Origin: Candidatus Altimarinota bacterium
GTDB taxonomy: Bacteria > Patescibacteriota > Gracilibacteria > BD1-5 > UBA6164
DNA length: 7,579 nt
Direction: 5' to 3'
Assembly (NCBI GenBank): GCA_027062145.1
Contig: JAMOTX010000039.1
Span: 1 to 7,579, forward strand
Shown here: positions 1 through 6,558 of the stretch, in pieces
How the letters are laid out: each line of letters begins with the position of its first letter
How positions within the stretch are numbered: the first letter of the stretch is position 1
Translations under genes and position numbers: made by a program
The notes under the pieces: model-generated
Database searches by the model: none
Told to the model about the DNA's origin: nothing
Seen by the model: only the letters and a program-made list of their open reading frames with translations

Positions 1-1360
1 TACTCTTCAAGAACGCTGAATTAAGTAAATATGTATCAGTTATTTTTTTTAATTTTTCTTGTTTTTTTTCTTCAGATTCTTCTGAAACAAGTACTTTTAG
101 TATTACTTTATCTGAATTTATTTTATTAATACTAGTTGTTAGTTGCGTTATATCTTTTGCTTTAAGCTTAGGATTTTCTTTTTGTAATTCTTTAATAAAT
201 ATTCATAAATCTTTAGGTGAATTAAATTCTTTATTTTTAATTTTTTCTAAAAATTTATTAATTTTTTCTTCTTTCCATCAAATTTGTTTCAATATTGAAA
301 TCAATTTAGTAGATCATTCTTTTATGCTTAGTTCTATACTTATTATTAAAATATCATTATGATTTTTATTTATATCAAAATTATTTTTTAATAAATGATC
401 TAAATCTCTTTTGATTAGAGCATTTCTGTCTTCAGGATTTTTTTCTATTTGCTTAATATATTTTTCTTTTTTTTCTTTATTGATATTTTCCATTTTTTTA
501 TCAAATGAATTATAATCTCATTTAATAAGTATTGAAAAATATTTTGTTATAGAATTAGATATTCTTTTAAAATGTCATTTGATCCAATTATTATCAGTAT
601 TATTTTTTAAAAAATTATTTTTTAAAATTAATAATTTATCAGTTTTTTCTTCTCAATATTTCTCTACTAAATAGCTATAATCAAGTTTATTAATACTTGA
701 TAAATATTTAATATAACTTCATAATCATTTTGTATTTAATGATTGTATACTATTTCTTGTTCATATTTCATTTTCAAAATTATTAATTTTAACTATATAA
801 TTTCATACTGCTGGATTAAATCATTGCAGTAAGTTATTATTATATCACTTATTATTTCATATTATTCTTTTTATAAGTTTATCTTGAAAGATTCTCACTT
901 CATATTTATCACTTAAACTACTAAGTGTATCGTTAGTTCATGTAGTTAATTTATCTAAGTCACTAGCAATATTATATGTTCTATATTTTTTATTTAAATA
1001 ATCTAATACTGATTCTAACTTACTAGAAGGTAGTTTGCTTACATCTATATCTATTAATTTATTTATATTTATTTTTCTAGGTTTCTTTTTTAATTTACTA
1101 ATATCTCACATTTGAACTTTTATTTCTATAAGTTCACCAGTAGTTATTTTATTTTCAGTTTCTATTGATTTATAAATTTGATTTTCCAGATCATTGTATT
1201 CTTTTTGAAATTTTTGATGAAGATAGGGATTGTTTTTTTCAATTTTTTTTTCAATTGATTTAGCTTTACTTATAGATTTTTTTATATCAAATTTAATGTT
1301 TCAATCTGTATCTGATTTTTCAATACTAGAGTATATGTCTTTATGTTGATTTAGTTCCAT
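1..1360 (-). CDS. Large Lys/Asn/Ile-rich protein of unknown function (partial, C-terminus off the left edge)
   Basis: I do not recognise this protein. With UGA read as glycine the frame is open from the ATG at 1360 to the window edge, giving 453 residues with no stop; in the standard code it would be broken about 16 times. By my count 16 of its 17 glycines are UGA. The start MELNQHKDIYSSIEKSD has no signal peptide and I see no membrane segment. The rest is highly charged and predicted to be largely helical, with runs such as KKIEKNN, KEKKEKYIKQIEK and SEEKKQEKLKKI. I see no catalytic motif or cysteine cluster. It diverges from the gene starting at 1492 across a 131-base promoter region. No good Shine-Dalgarno precedes the ATG. 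A recognisable domain could lie in the missing C-terminal part. The reading frame is well supported; the function is open. Confidence 0.82.
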
Positions 1361-1425
1361 GTTTTAGTATTAATAATATTTATATTATTTTATCATATAT
1401 AAGAGATAAATTCTATTTTTTACTA

Positions 1426-1453
1426 TTGACATAAGAATTATGTTGTGTATATT
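1426..1453 (+). promoter_or_regulatory. Sigma70-type promoter for the gene at 1492
   Basis: A perfect -35 TTGACA (1426-1431) is followed after a 16-base spacer by TATATT (1448-1453). Transcription would begin near 1460, giving a leader of about 30 bases made only of A and T, without a Shine-Dalgarno. The rest of the 131-base gap 1361-1491 is plain AT-rich sequence; I could not identify a convincing promoter for the divergent gene ending at 1360. Confidence 0.6.
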
Positions 1454-1491
1454 ATTTTTCAAATAATTTATATATTAAATAAATTAAATAT

Positions 1492-2007
1492 ATGGAATCA
1501 GTTTGATGAATCTATTGATTAATGGATTCTTATGAAAAAGATCATTCAGATGAATGAATTAAGGAAAGAATCAAAAATATAATTGAAGAAAAAAAAGACA
1601 AAGAAATAAGTGAAGCTTTAGAATATAACTACTTTATTTTAGAAGAAATGATTGAATTTATTAATGATGTATCTCATTGTAAAGAAATGATGTCTATTAA
1701 TTTGTCTTGATCTGAATTTTTAGAAAGTTATACCAAAATAATTAAATTTTTATTAAAATACCATCAATATATTAAAGAATTATGAATTAATGATGAAATG
1801 TTAGTTATAGCAAATAATATGTTCATATATTATTCAAAATGACATTTAAATTCATTAAATTGATTTGAATCTTTAATATCAAATAACTTAATTGATAAAT
1901 CAGTAAATTTTGATTTTTCTGAAGATTTCTATGATGAAATGAAGGAAAGTTTGGTTAAATTTATAGAAATAATAAATAATGATTTATTATTAAAAAAAAC
2001 AGCTTAA
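1492..2007 (+). CDS. Hypothetical acidic helical protein, 171 aa
   Basis: I do not recognise this protein. The frame contains eight UGA codons, all read as Gly, including a UGA pair at codons 5-6; all of its glycines appear to be UGA. It runs MESVGGIYGLMDSYEKD to LLLKKTA and ends in UAA. It looks like a soluble alpha-helical protein, acidic in its first third, with no signal peptide, membrane segment or known motif. A second in-frame ATG at 1522 (codon 11) could be the true start, which would remove the glycine-rich first ten residues. Neither start has a Shine-Dalgarno; I chose the upstream one because it sits closer to the promoter at 1426-1453. It has its own promoter and terminator, so it appears to be a single-gene unit. 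It is divergent from the unknown gene ending at 1360, but a functional link is only a guess. Confidence 0.78.
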
Positions 2008-2030
2008 AATAGTTGTTTTTTTATTTTTTT
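1993..2030 (+). terminator. Intrinsic terminator of the 171-aa gene, stop codon in the loop
   Basis: A 12-bp stem pairs 1993-2004 with 2011-2022 (AAAAAAACAGCT with AGTTGTTTTTTT, one G-U pair in the plus-strand RNA). The six-base loop TAAAAT at 2005-2010 begins with the gene's UAA stop. A U-tract TTTTTTTATTTTTTT follows through 2030. The left arm encodes the last residues of the protein. The stem is mostly A-U, so it is weaker than the one after alaS. Confidence 0.65.
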
Positions 2031-2033
2031 AGC

Positions 2034-2039
2034 TATAAT
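2034..2039 (+). promoter_or_regulatory. Likely -10 element for alaS
   Basis: A perfect TATAAT lies 33 bases before the alaS ATG. The matching -35 would fall inside the preceding terminator's right arm and U-tract; only a poor TTGTTT at 2013-2018 (15-base spacer) is there. Transcription would start near 2046, giving a leader of about 27 bases without a Shine-Dalgarno. Confidence 0.45.
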
Positions 2040-2072
2040 TAGACTCAATATTTACAAACTTAAAATTAAAAT

Positions 2073-3893
2073 ATGCAATATCAATCTGCAGAAATAAGAC
2101 AAAAATTTTTAGATTTTTTTAAAAGTAAAAATCATGCTGTAATCCCTTCAGCCTCAGTTGTGCCTGAAAATGATCCTACAGTGCTTTTTAATACTGCATG
2201 AATGCAACCTCTTGTTCCTTATTTGATGGGAGAAAAACACCCTTCAGGTGATAAATTAACAAGTTCACAAAAATGTATAAGAACCGGTGATATTGAAGAA
2301 GTAGGTGATAATTCTCATCTTACATTTTTTGAAATGCTTTGAAACTGGTCTTTATGAGATTATTTTAAAAAAGAATCAATTGCTTATAGTTATGAATTTT
2401 TAACTTCAAAGGATTGGTTAAATCTTGATCCTAAAAAAATTGCAGTTACTGTTTTTGAAGGAGATGATGATGCACCAAGAGATGAAGAAAGTGCTGATCT
2501 TTGGAATAATGTATGAATGCCAAGAGAAAGAATATCATATTTAGATAAAAATGAAAATTGGTGGGCTGCTTGATCTACTGGTCCTTGTGGTCCTGATAGT
2601 GAAATTTTTTATTGGGTTGGTGAAAGTGAATTTCCACCTGTCTGATCAAATGTTGAAACTGATGAAGATAACTGGATGGAAATCTGGAATAATGTTTTTA
2701 TGGAATTTAATAGATTAGAAGATGGTAGTTTAGAAAAATTACCAAACAAAAATGTAGATACAGGTATGGGACTTGAAAGAATAGTTGCAACTTTAAATTG
2801 AGAAAAAACAGTTTATAATACTGATATTTTTTCTGAAATATTAGATTCCATTGTTGCTAATATATTAGTATCATACAATGACGAAACTATGAAGGCTATT
2901 AGAGTAATAGCTGATCATTCTAGAACTGCTACAGTTATGATTTCTGATTGAGTTTTACCTTCAAATGTAGATCAAGGTTATGTACTTAGAAGACTTATTA
3001 GAATAGCTGTTAGAAAAGCATATAGTCTTGATTTTAAATGAGAATTTTTATATAAAATTGCAGAAGTTGTAATTGAAAAATTATGAGTAGCTTATCCTCA
3101 TATGATAGATAAAAAAGATGAAATTATTTCTGAAATACAAAAAGAAGAAAAACAATTTTGAGAAACTCTTGAAAAAGGTATGAAGGAATTTGATAAATTA
3201 GTTAAATGATTTAAAATAGCTTTTGAAAGAACTGGTAAAAAAATAGATACTATTGCGTGAAATAAAGCATTTAAACTTTACGATACATTTGGTTTCCCAC
3301 TTGAAATGACAGTAGAATTAGCTGAAGAAAGAGGATTAAAAGTAGATGAAGAATGATTTAAAGAAGCTGAAAAAAAGCATCAAGAATTATCAAGAGCATG
3401 AGCTGAGCAAAAATTTAAATGAGGTTTAGCTGATGATTGAGAGGAAACTACAGCTCTTCATAGTGCAACACACTTAATGTTAGCCTGATTAAATGAAGTT
3501 TTATGAGGTTGAATAAATCAAAAAGGTAGTAATATTACTGCTGAAAGATTAAGATTTGATTTTAATTTTGATAGAAAAGTAGTAAGGGAAGAGCTTGATA
3601 AAATAGAAGAATATGTAAATGATGCAATTTTAAAATGATGTGAAGTCGAATTAATAAATATGGATAAAAATGAAGCAAAAGAATCATGAGTAAGATGAAG
3701 TTTTTGGGAAAAATATCCAGATATTGTAAAAGTTTATACTTTTAAAGATTCTGAAAATAATGTTTATTCAAAAGAATTATGTTGAGGTCCACATGTAGAA
3801 AACACTAAAACTATGGGTAGATTTAAAATAAAAAAAGAAGAAGCAAGTAGTAGATGAGTAAGAAGAATAAAAGCAGTTTTAATAAAAGATTAA
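2073..3893 (+). CDS. alaS: Alanyl-tRNA synthetase, short form lacking the C-Ala domain
   Basis: AlaRS charges tRNA-Ala with alanine in the cytoplasm. The 606-residue product begins with the class II catalytic domain: FNTAGMQPLVPYLMG at 39-53, SSQKCIRTGDIEEVG at 64-78, the LGNWSLGDYF region at 89-98, STGPCGPDSEIFY at 168-180, DTGMGLERI at 229-237, and ADHSRTATVMISDGVLPSN at 280-298. A linker with FKGGLADDGEETT follows. The editing domain that clears mischarged Ser and Gly has a complete zinc site: H463 and H467 (HSATH), C570 and H574 (CGGPH). It ends at SSRGVRRIKAVLIKD. Bacterial AlaRS is usually about 870 residues, so the C-terminal coiled coil and C-Ala (DHHA1-like) domain are absent. A strong terminator follows the UAA directly, so this is a natural end and not a frameshift. 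About 25 of 46 glycines are UGA by my count. No Shine-Dalgarno is visible. Identity is very sure. Confidence 0.97.
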
Positions 3894-3900
3894 AAAGGGA

Positions 3901-3937
3901 AAACCCGAAACAGATTATTCTGTTTCGGGTTTTTTTT
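3901..3937 (+). terminator. Strong intrinsic terminator of alaS, shared with the convergent gene end
   Basis: A perfect 14-bp stem pairs 3901-3914 (AAACCCGAAACAGA) with 3919-3932 around a TTAT tetraloop, followed by a run of T to 3937. It starts eight bases after the alaS stop. The convergent minus-strand gene ends inside it: its UAA stop is 3917-3915 in the loop, and the right arm encodes its last residues KKPETE. In the minus direction the U-tract is interrupted (TCCCTTTTT), so termination that way is less certain. Confidence 0.9.
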
Positions 3938-4523
3938 CTATAAAATGTTGATCAAGTTCTTCAAGATTTTCAATTTCTTCAAGTTGATCAATATAATCAA
4001 GATCATCAAGATCATCAAGATCATCAAGATCATCAATTTCATCAAGTAAATTATTTTCTAATTCATTGAATACTTCAATTTCCTCATAATTAGAATCTTC
4101 AGATTTATTTAGACTTGATATATTAGTAAGTTTTTTACTTAATTCATCAGTATAACTACCTACTAATGCATGAACTAATACTAATTTTTCATTTAGATTA
4201 CTTGATTTTATAGATAAAATATAAGAAATTTTTTCTGATATTTCACTAAAAATTGCATGTTTATTTATTGCTCTAATGAAAAAATCTCTAACATTAGATT
4301 GCATTTTTAAATCTTGTATTTTTATTGTTTTAGCATAAAGGTTTAATTTATGTTCTTCCTTTAATTCAGCAACAATGTTTATATACATTTTTTCATTAGT
4401 TTTTATTTTATTTTTATTTTTATTAATAATAATAGATATAGTAATTATTAAACCTATTATTAAACCTATTAATCCAACTATTATAACACCACTAATCCCA
4501 ATATTTGCGATTAAATTATCCAT
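3915..4523 (-). CDS. Single-pass membrane protein with acidic three-residue repeat tail, 202 aa
   Basis: The family is not recognised. Residues about 8-33 form one hydrophobic helix with spaced glycines (G9, G12, G17, G20, G24), followed at once by a basic stretch NKNKNKIKTNEK. By the positive-inside rule this suggests a short outside N-terminus and a cytoplasmic body. Residues about 45-145 look helical. Residues 161-193 are eleven [D/E]-x-[L/I]-type triplets (DEI, four DDL, DYI, DQL, EEI, ENL, EEL, DQH), encoded by a 9-base repeat. The ATG is fixed by a Shine-Dalgarno AGAGGAG (AGGAG six bases before ATG) and a near-consensus promoter. It is the only gene here with no UGA codon: all six glycines are GGN, including one GGG. 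That could mean strong selection for expression or acquisition from a standard-code genome. The body has low-complexity composition like its neighbours. Confidence 0.88.
   Translation of the reverse strand: MDNLIANIGISGVIIVGLIGLIIGLIITISIIINKNKNKIKTNEKMYINIVAELKEEHKLNLYAKTIKIQDLKMQSNVRDFFIRAINKHAIFSEISEKISYILSIKSSNLNEKLVLVHALVGSYTDELSKKLTNISSLNKSEDSNYEEIEVFNELENNLLDEIDDLDDLDDLDDLDYIDQLEEIENLEELDQHFIEKKPETE
3947..4045 (-). repeat. In-frame 9-bp tandem repeat, 11 units
   Basis: On the plus strand, eleven 9-base units all end in TCAA. Four consecutive units at 4001-4036 are identical (GATCATCAA). The flanking units are diverged (GTTGATCAA, GTTCTTCAA, GATTTTCAA, TTTCTTCAA, GTTGATCAA, TATAATCAA on the left; TTTCATCAA on the right). 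It codes for the acidic tail at residues 161-193 of the membrane protein. Unit gain or loss would keep the frame. Confidence 0.85.
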
Positions 4524-4529
4524 GTTTTA

Positions 4530-4536
4530 CTCCTCT
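4530..4536 (-). promoter_or_regulatory. Strong Shine-Dalgarno of the membrane-protein gene
   Basis: In the minus-strand RNA, AGAGGAG precedes the ATG with six bases between AGGAG and the start. This decides the start at 4523. It is the only clear Shine-Dalgarno I find in the window; the other starts are preceded by A/T-rich leaders or lie inside the upstream gene. Confidence 0.75.
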
Positions 4537-4555
4537 TTCACCTTTAGGTTTTTAT

Positions 4556-4583
4556 ATTATAAATAATTAGATATTTATGTCAA
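4556..4583 (-). promoter_or_regulatory. Near-consensus promoter of the membrane-protein gene
   Basis: Read on the minus strand, TTGACA (4583-4578) is followed after 16 bases by TATAAT (4561-4556). Both hexamers are perfect matches to the housekeeping sigma consensus. The transcript would start near 4550 and include the Shine-Dalgarno at 4536-4530. Confidence 0.72.
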
Positions 4584-4633
4584 ACTCAAATATTATTATA
4601 CAATAATAAATTAGCTTTTTATTCTTTTATAAA

Positions 4634-4639
4634 TATAAT
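4634..4639 (+). promoter_or_regulatory. Likely -10 element for yvcK
   Basis: A perfect TATAAT lies 25 bases before the yvcK ATG. The 17-base-spaced -35 position (4611-4616, TTAGCT) matches poorly. The leader would be about 20 bases, purine- and A-rich, with no Shine-Dalgarno. This promoter diverges from the one at 4556-4583. Confidence 0.4.
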
Positions 4640-4664
4640 TCAGCAGATATAAAATAAAAAATAT

Positions 4665-5651
4665 ATGAACACATCTGATAAAATAAATATTACAACTATA
4701 GGTTGAGGAAATTGAAGTTATGGATTATTATCATCTATTAGAGATAATGATGATTATAATATTTCTGCTATTATTTCTATGAGTGATAGTGGATGATCAA
4801 CTTGAATTTTGAGAGAAGAGTTTTGAATACTACCACCATGAGATGTTAGAAGAGCTGTAATGGCTTTATCTCGTGAACATGAAGTAGTAAAAGATCTTTT
4901 TAATTATAGATATGACAAAAATTGTTCTGTATGATGACATAGTCTTTGAAATCTTATAATTACAGCAATGACTGATATTACTGGTAATTTCGATAAATGA
5001 TTAAAGCAAGTTTGTAGAATGTTTAAAGTTAAGGGGAAAGTTATTCCTGTTACTTTATCGTTATCTCATCTTAATGTTAAATTGGAAGATTGAACAAAAG
5101 TCGAGTGAGAAACAAATATTGATTTAAAGTTAAATGAAAAATCTTCACCTATTAAAAAAGCATATTTAACTCCTGAGGTTTGTGCTAATCCAAAAGCTAT
5201 AAAAGCAATAGAAAAATCAGATGTAATTATTATTTCATTTGGTGATTTATATACTTCTATCGTTCCAAATTTATTAGTAAAAGGTATAAAAGAAGCTATT
5301 ATTGCTAATAAAAAAGCTAAGGTTATATTCTTTTGTAATCTTATGACAAAACCATGAGAAACAACTGATTTTGAAGCTATAGATTTTATAAATGTTATAG
5401 AAAGATATTTATGAAAAGATATAATAGATTTTGTTATTGTAAATAATGGTTATATTTCAGAAAAAATGGCTGAAAAATATAAATCATTAGAAAATAAAAA
5501 ACCTGTTAAAGTAAAATCACAAAAATATTTCAAATCAAAATCATATAAAGTTATAGAAGCTGACTTACTTCATGAAAATGATTGGGTTAGACATAGTTAT
5601 GATAAAATAGCTAATGTTTTAGATGAATTAATTAGAAAAAATATAAAATAA
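4665..5651 (+). CDS. yvcK: YvcK/CofD-like protein (gluconeogenesis factor family, UDP-sugar binding)
   Basis: YvcK proteins share the CofD (2-phospho-L-lactate transferase) fold. In Firmicutes they bind UDP-GlcNAc and are needed for normal cell shape and growth on gluconeogenic carbon; they are not known to be the F420 enzyme. The 328 residues show the family motifs in order: TIGGGNGSYGLL (11-22), SMSDSGGSTGILR (38-50), GILPPGDVRRAVMALS (54-69), GGHSLGNLIITAM (90-102), KGKVIPVTLS (123-132), DLYTSIVPNLLVKGI (194-208), CNLMTKPGETTDF (224-236) and RHSYDKIANVL (309-319). About 14 of 23 glycines are UGA, many of them in these motifs. The usual GPGSLYTS or GPGDLYTS motif reads SFGDLYTS, losing its first Gly-Pro. 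The usual partners rapZ and whiA are not beside it. It is a single-gene unit ending in a shared terminator. Confidence 0.93.
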
Positions 5652-5687
5652 AAGAGTTAGAAAATTATAAATTTTCTAACTCTTTTT
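5651..5687. terminator. Bidirectional terminator between yvcK and the 62-aa gene
   Basis: A perfect 15-bp stem pairs 5651-5665 (AAAGAGTTAGAAAAT) with 5671-5685 around the loop TATAA (5666-5670). T-rich tracts flank it in both directions (TTTTTC on plus; TATTTTATATT on minus). The last A of the yvcK stop is the first stem base, and the convergent gene's UAA stop (5667-5665) is at the loop. The whole right arm and most of the loop are coding for that gene. Confidence 0.85.
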
Positions 5688-5853
5688 CTAATTTAGCTAT
5701 TTCTGCCGCTTCTTTATCAAATTCTCAATTATTTTTAGCTTCTTCAAGTTTTTCTTTTGCTAATTCTTCAGCTTTTTTCATATCTCTAATATATTTTTTA
5801 ACTTGAGATTTTGTCATTCTAGCATTTGATCATGCTGGTGCAAATTCAGACAT
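5665..5853 (-). CDS. Small charged helical protein, 62 aa
   Basis: I do not recognise this protein. It begins MSEFAPAGSNARMTKSQVKK and continues as a single strongly charged amphipathic helix to its end, EIAKLEKELENL, with a coiled-coil-like pattern of alanine and leucine (KKAEELAKEKLEEA, then AAEIAKLEKELENL). Both of its glycines are UGA codons, so the frame exists only in the glycine code. It starts 30 bases after the recR stop on the same strand and could be co-transcribed with it, although an AT-rich TATAAA-like stretch also precedes it. No Shine-Dalgarno is visible. Its end is written inside the terminator shared with yvcK. The regular codon use and clean fit between recR and the terminator argue that it is real. 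Confidence 0.72.
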
Positions 5854-5883
5854 AATAATTTATTAAATAGTATTTTATATAAT

Positions 5884-6492
5884 TTAAACTTCTTTTCTTT
5901 CTTTTAATGCATTTATAAGTGTTATATTATCTGCATATTCTATATATCAACTTGATAATCACCTAGATAACCTAGTTATTTTTACTTTATAATTTAATCA
6001 TCTTTTAGATATTTCTTCTGTAATATATGTACTTGTTGCTTCTCATTCAATATTTGGATTTGTTGCTAATATTAATTCTAATTTATTATCAGATTCTGAT
6101 ATTTTTTTAAATAATCATTCAAAATGTAAATCTCATATAAATACTCAATTAATAGGAGATATAGCTCATCATAATATATGATAGACTCATTTGTATCATC
6201 CTGATTCTTCTATAGTAATCATATCTAAATATTCTTCAACAATAGCAATTGTTTTTTTGTCTCTAGTAGTTGATTCACAAATAGTACATTTTTTTTTATT
6301 TATATCAGTTAATGAATTACATTCATTACAAAAGTGTACTTTTTCTTTAATATTAACTAAGTTTTCACTTAATGTTTCTACAAAATTTTGATTTGAATTT
6401 AATAAAAAAAATGCTAGTTTAGTTGCAGATTTTTCTCATATTCATGGTAGATAACTAATAGAATTTATTAATTGTTTTAGTGCTTCAGGCAT
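5884..6492 (-). CDS. recR: Recombination mediator protein RecR
   Basis: RecR works with RecO (and RecF) to load RecA onto single-stranded DNA at gaps during recombination repair. The 202-residue product has the usual length (about 200). It carries a helix-hairpin-helix motif LPGIGEKSATKLAF at 15-28, a four-cysteine zinc finger C55-x2-C58 and C69-x2-C72 (CNEC, CTIC) followed by TTRDKKTIAIVEEYLDM, the Toprim start, then GGYKGVYHILGGAISPINGV at 98-117, LATNPNIEGEATSTYI at 142-157, and a C-terminal RLSRGLSSGYIEYAD at 174-188. The usual GLPVGGDLEYAD is changed to GLSSGYIEYAD, one residue shorter. Thirteen of fourteen glycines are UGA, including both in the hairpin motif. It follows the ftsL-like gene and its terminator, and precedes the 62-aa gene by 30 bases. 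No Shine-Dalgarno is visible. Confidence 0.95.
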
Positions 6493-6504
6493 TTTTTAAA
6501 ATTA

Positions 6505-6510
6505 TTTATA
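6505..6510 (-). promoter_or_regulatory. Possible -10 element for recR
   Basis: The minus strand reads TATAAA (6510-6505) twelve bases before the recR ATG, in the 64-base gap after the ftsL-like gene. No good -35 is present. If used, the transcript would have a leader of only a few bases. A recR promoter is expected here because a terminator sits just upstream. Confidence 0.3.
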
Positions 6511-6530
6511 TCTTTTATTTAGATTAATTA

Positions 6531-6558
6531 AAAAAGAACCTTTTGCAAGGCTCTTTTT
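6531..6558 (-). terminator. Intrinsic terminator closing the rsmH-ftsL unit
   Basis: In the minus-strand RNA a 12-bp stem AAAAAGAGCCTT / AAGGTTCTTTTT closes on a GCAA (GNRA) tetraloop and continues into TAATTAATC. The stem contains a G-U pair at 6551/6538 that would be an A-C mismatch in plus-strand RNA, so the minus orientation is the functional one. The UAA stop of the ftsL-like gene (6559-6557) overlaps the stem foot. Confidence 0.75.

Noticed and set aside
1..1360. Decayed gene full of in-frame stops
   Set aside because: All interruptions are UGA with no UAA or UAG over 453 codons; under the glycine code the frame is intact.
1361..1491. RNA gene or riboswitch in the divergent gap
   Set aside because: The stretch is AT-rich with promoter elements only; I see no cloverleaf or stable hairpin.
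3701..3893. AlaRS truncated by frameshift or premature stop
   Set aside because: The stop is UAA, the editing domain is complete, and a strong terminator follows at once with no leftover C-Ala coding sequence downstream.
3947..4045. CRISPR-like or intergenic satellite array
   Set aside because: The period is only 9 bases without spacers, and it is in frame within a coding region.
4375..4566. Plus-strand 63-codon hydrophobic ORF
   Set aside because: It is the antisense shadow of the membrane segment, Shine-Dalgarno and promoter of the minus-strand gene ending its 5' side at 4523.
5466..5651. Separate small 61-aa gene
   Set aside because: It is the in-frame C-terminal part of yvcK after the last UGA codon, not an independent gene.
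6191..6391. Plus-strand 66-codon ORF
   Set aside because: It lies fully antisense to recR, whose motifs are unmistakable, and has no start signals.
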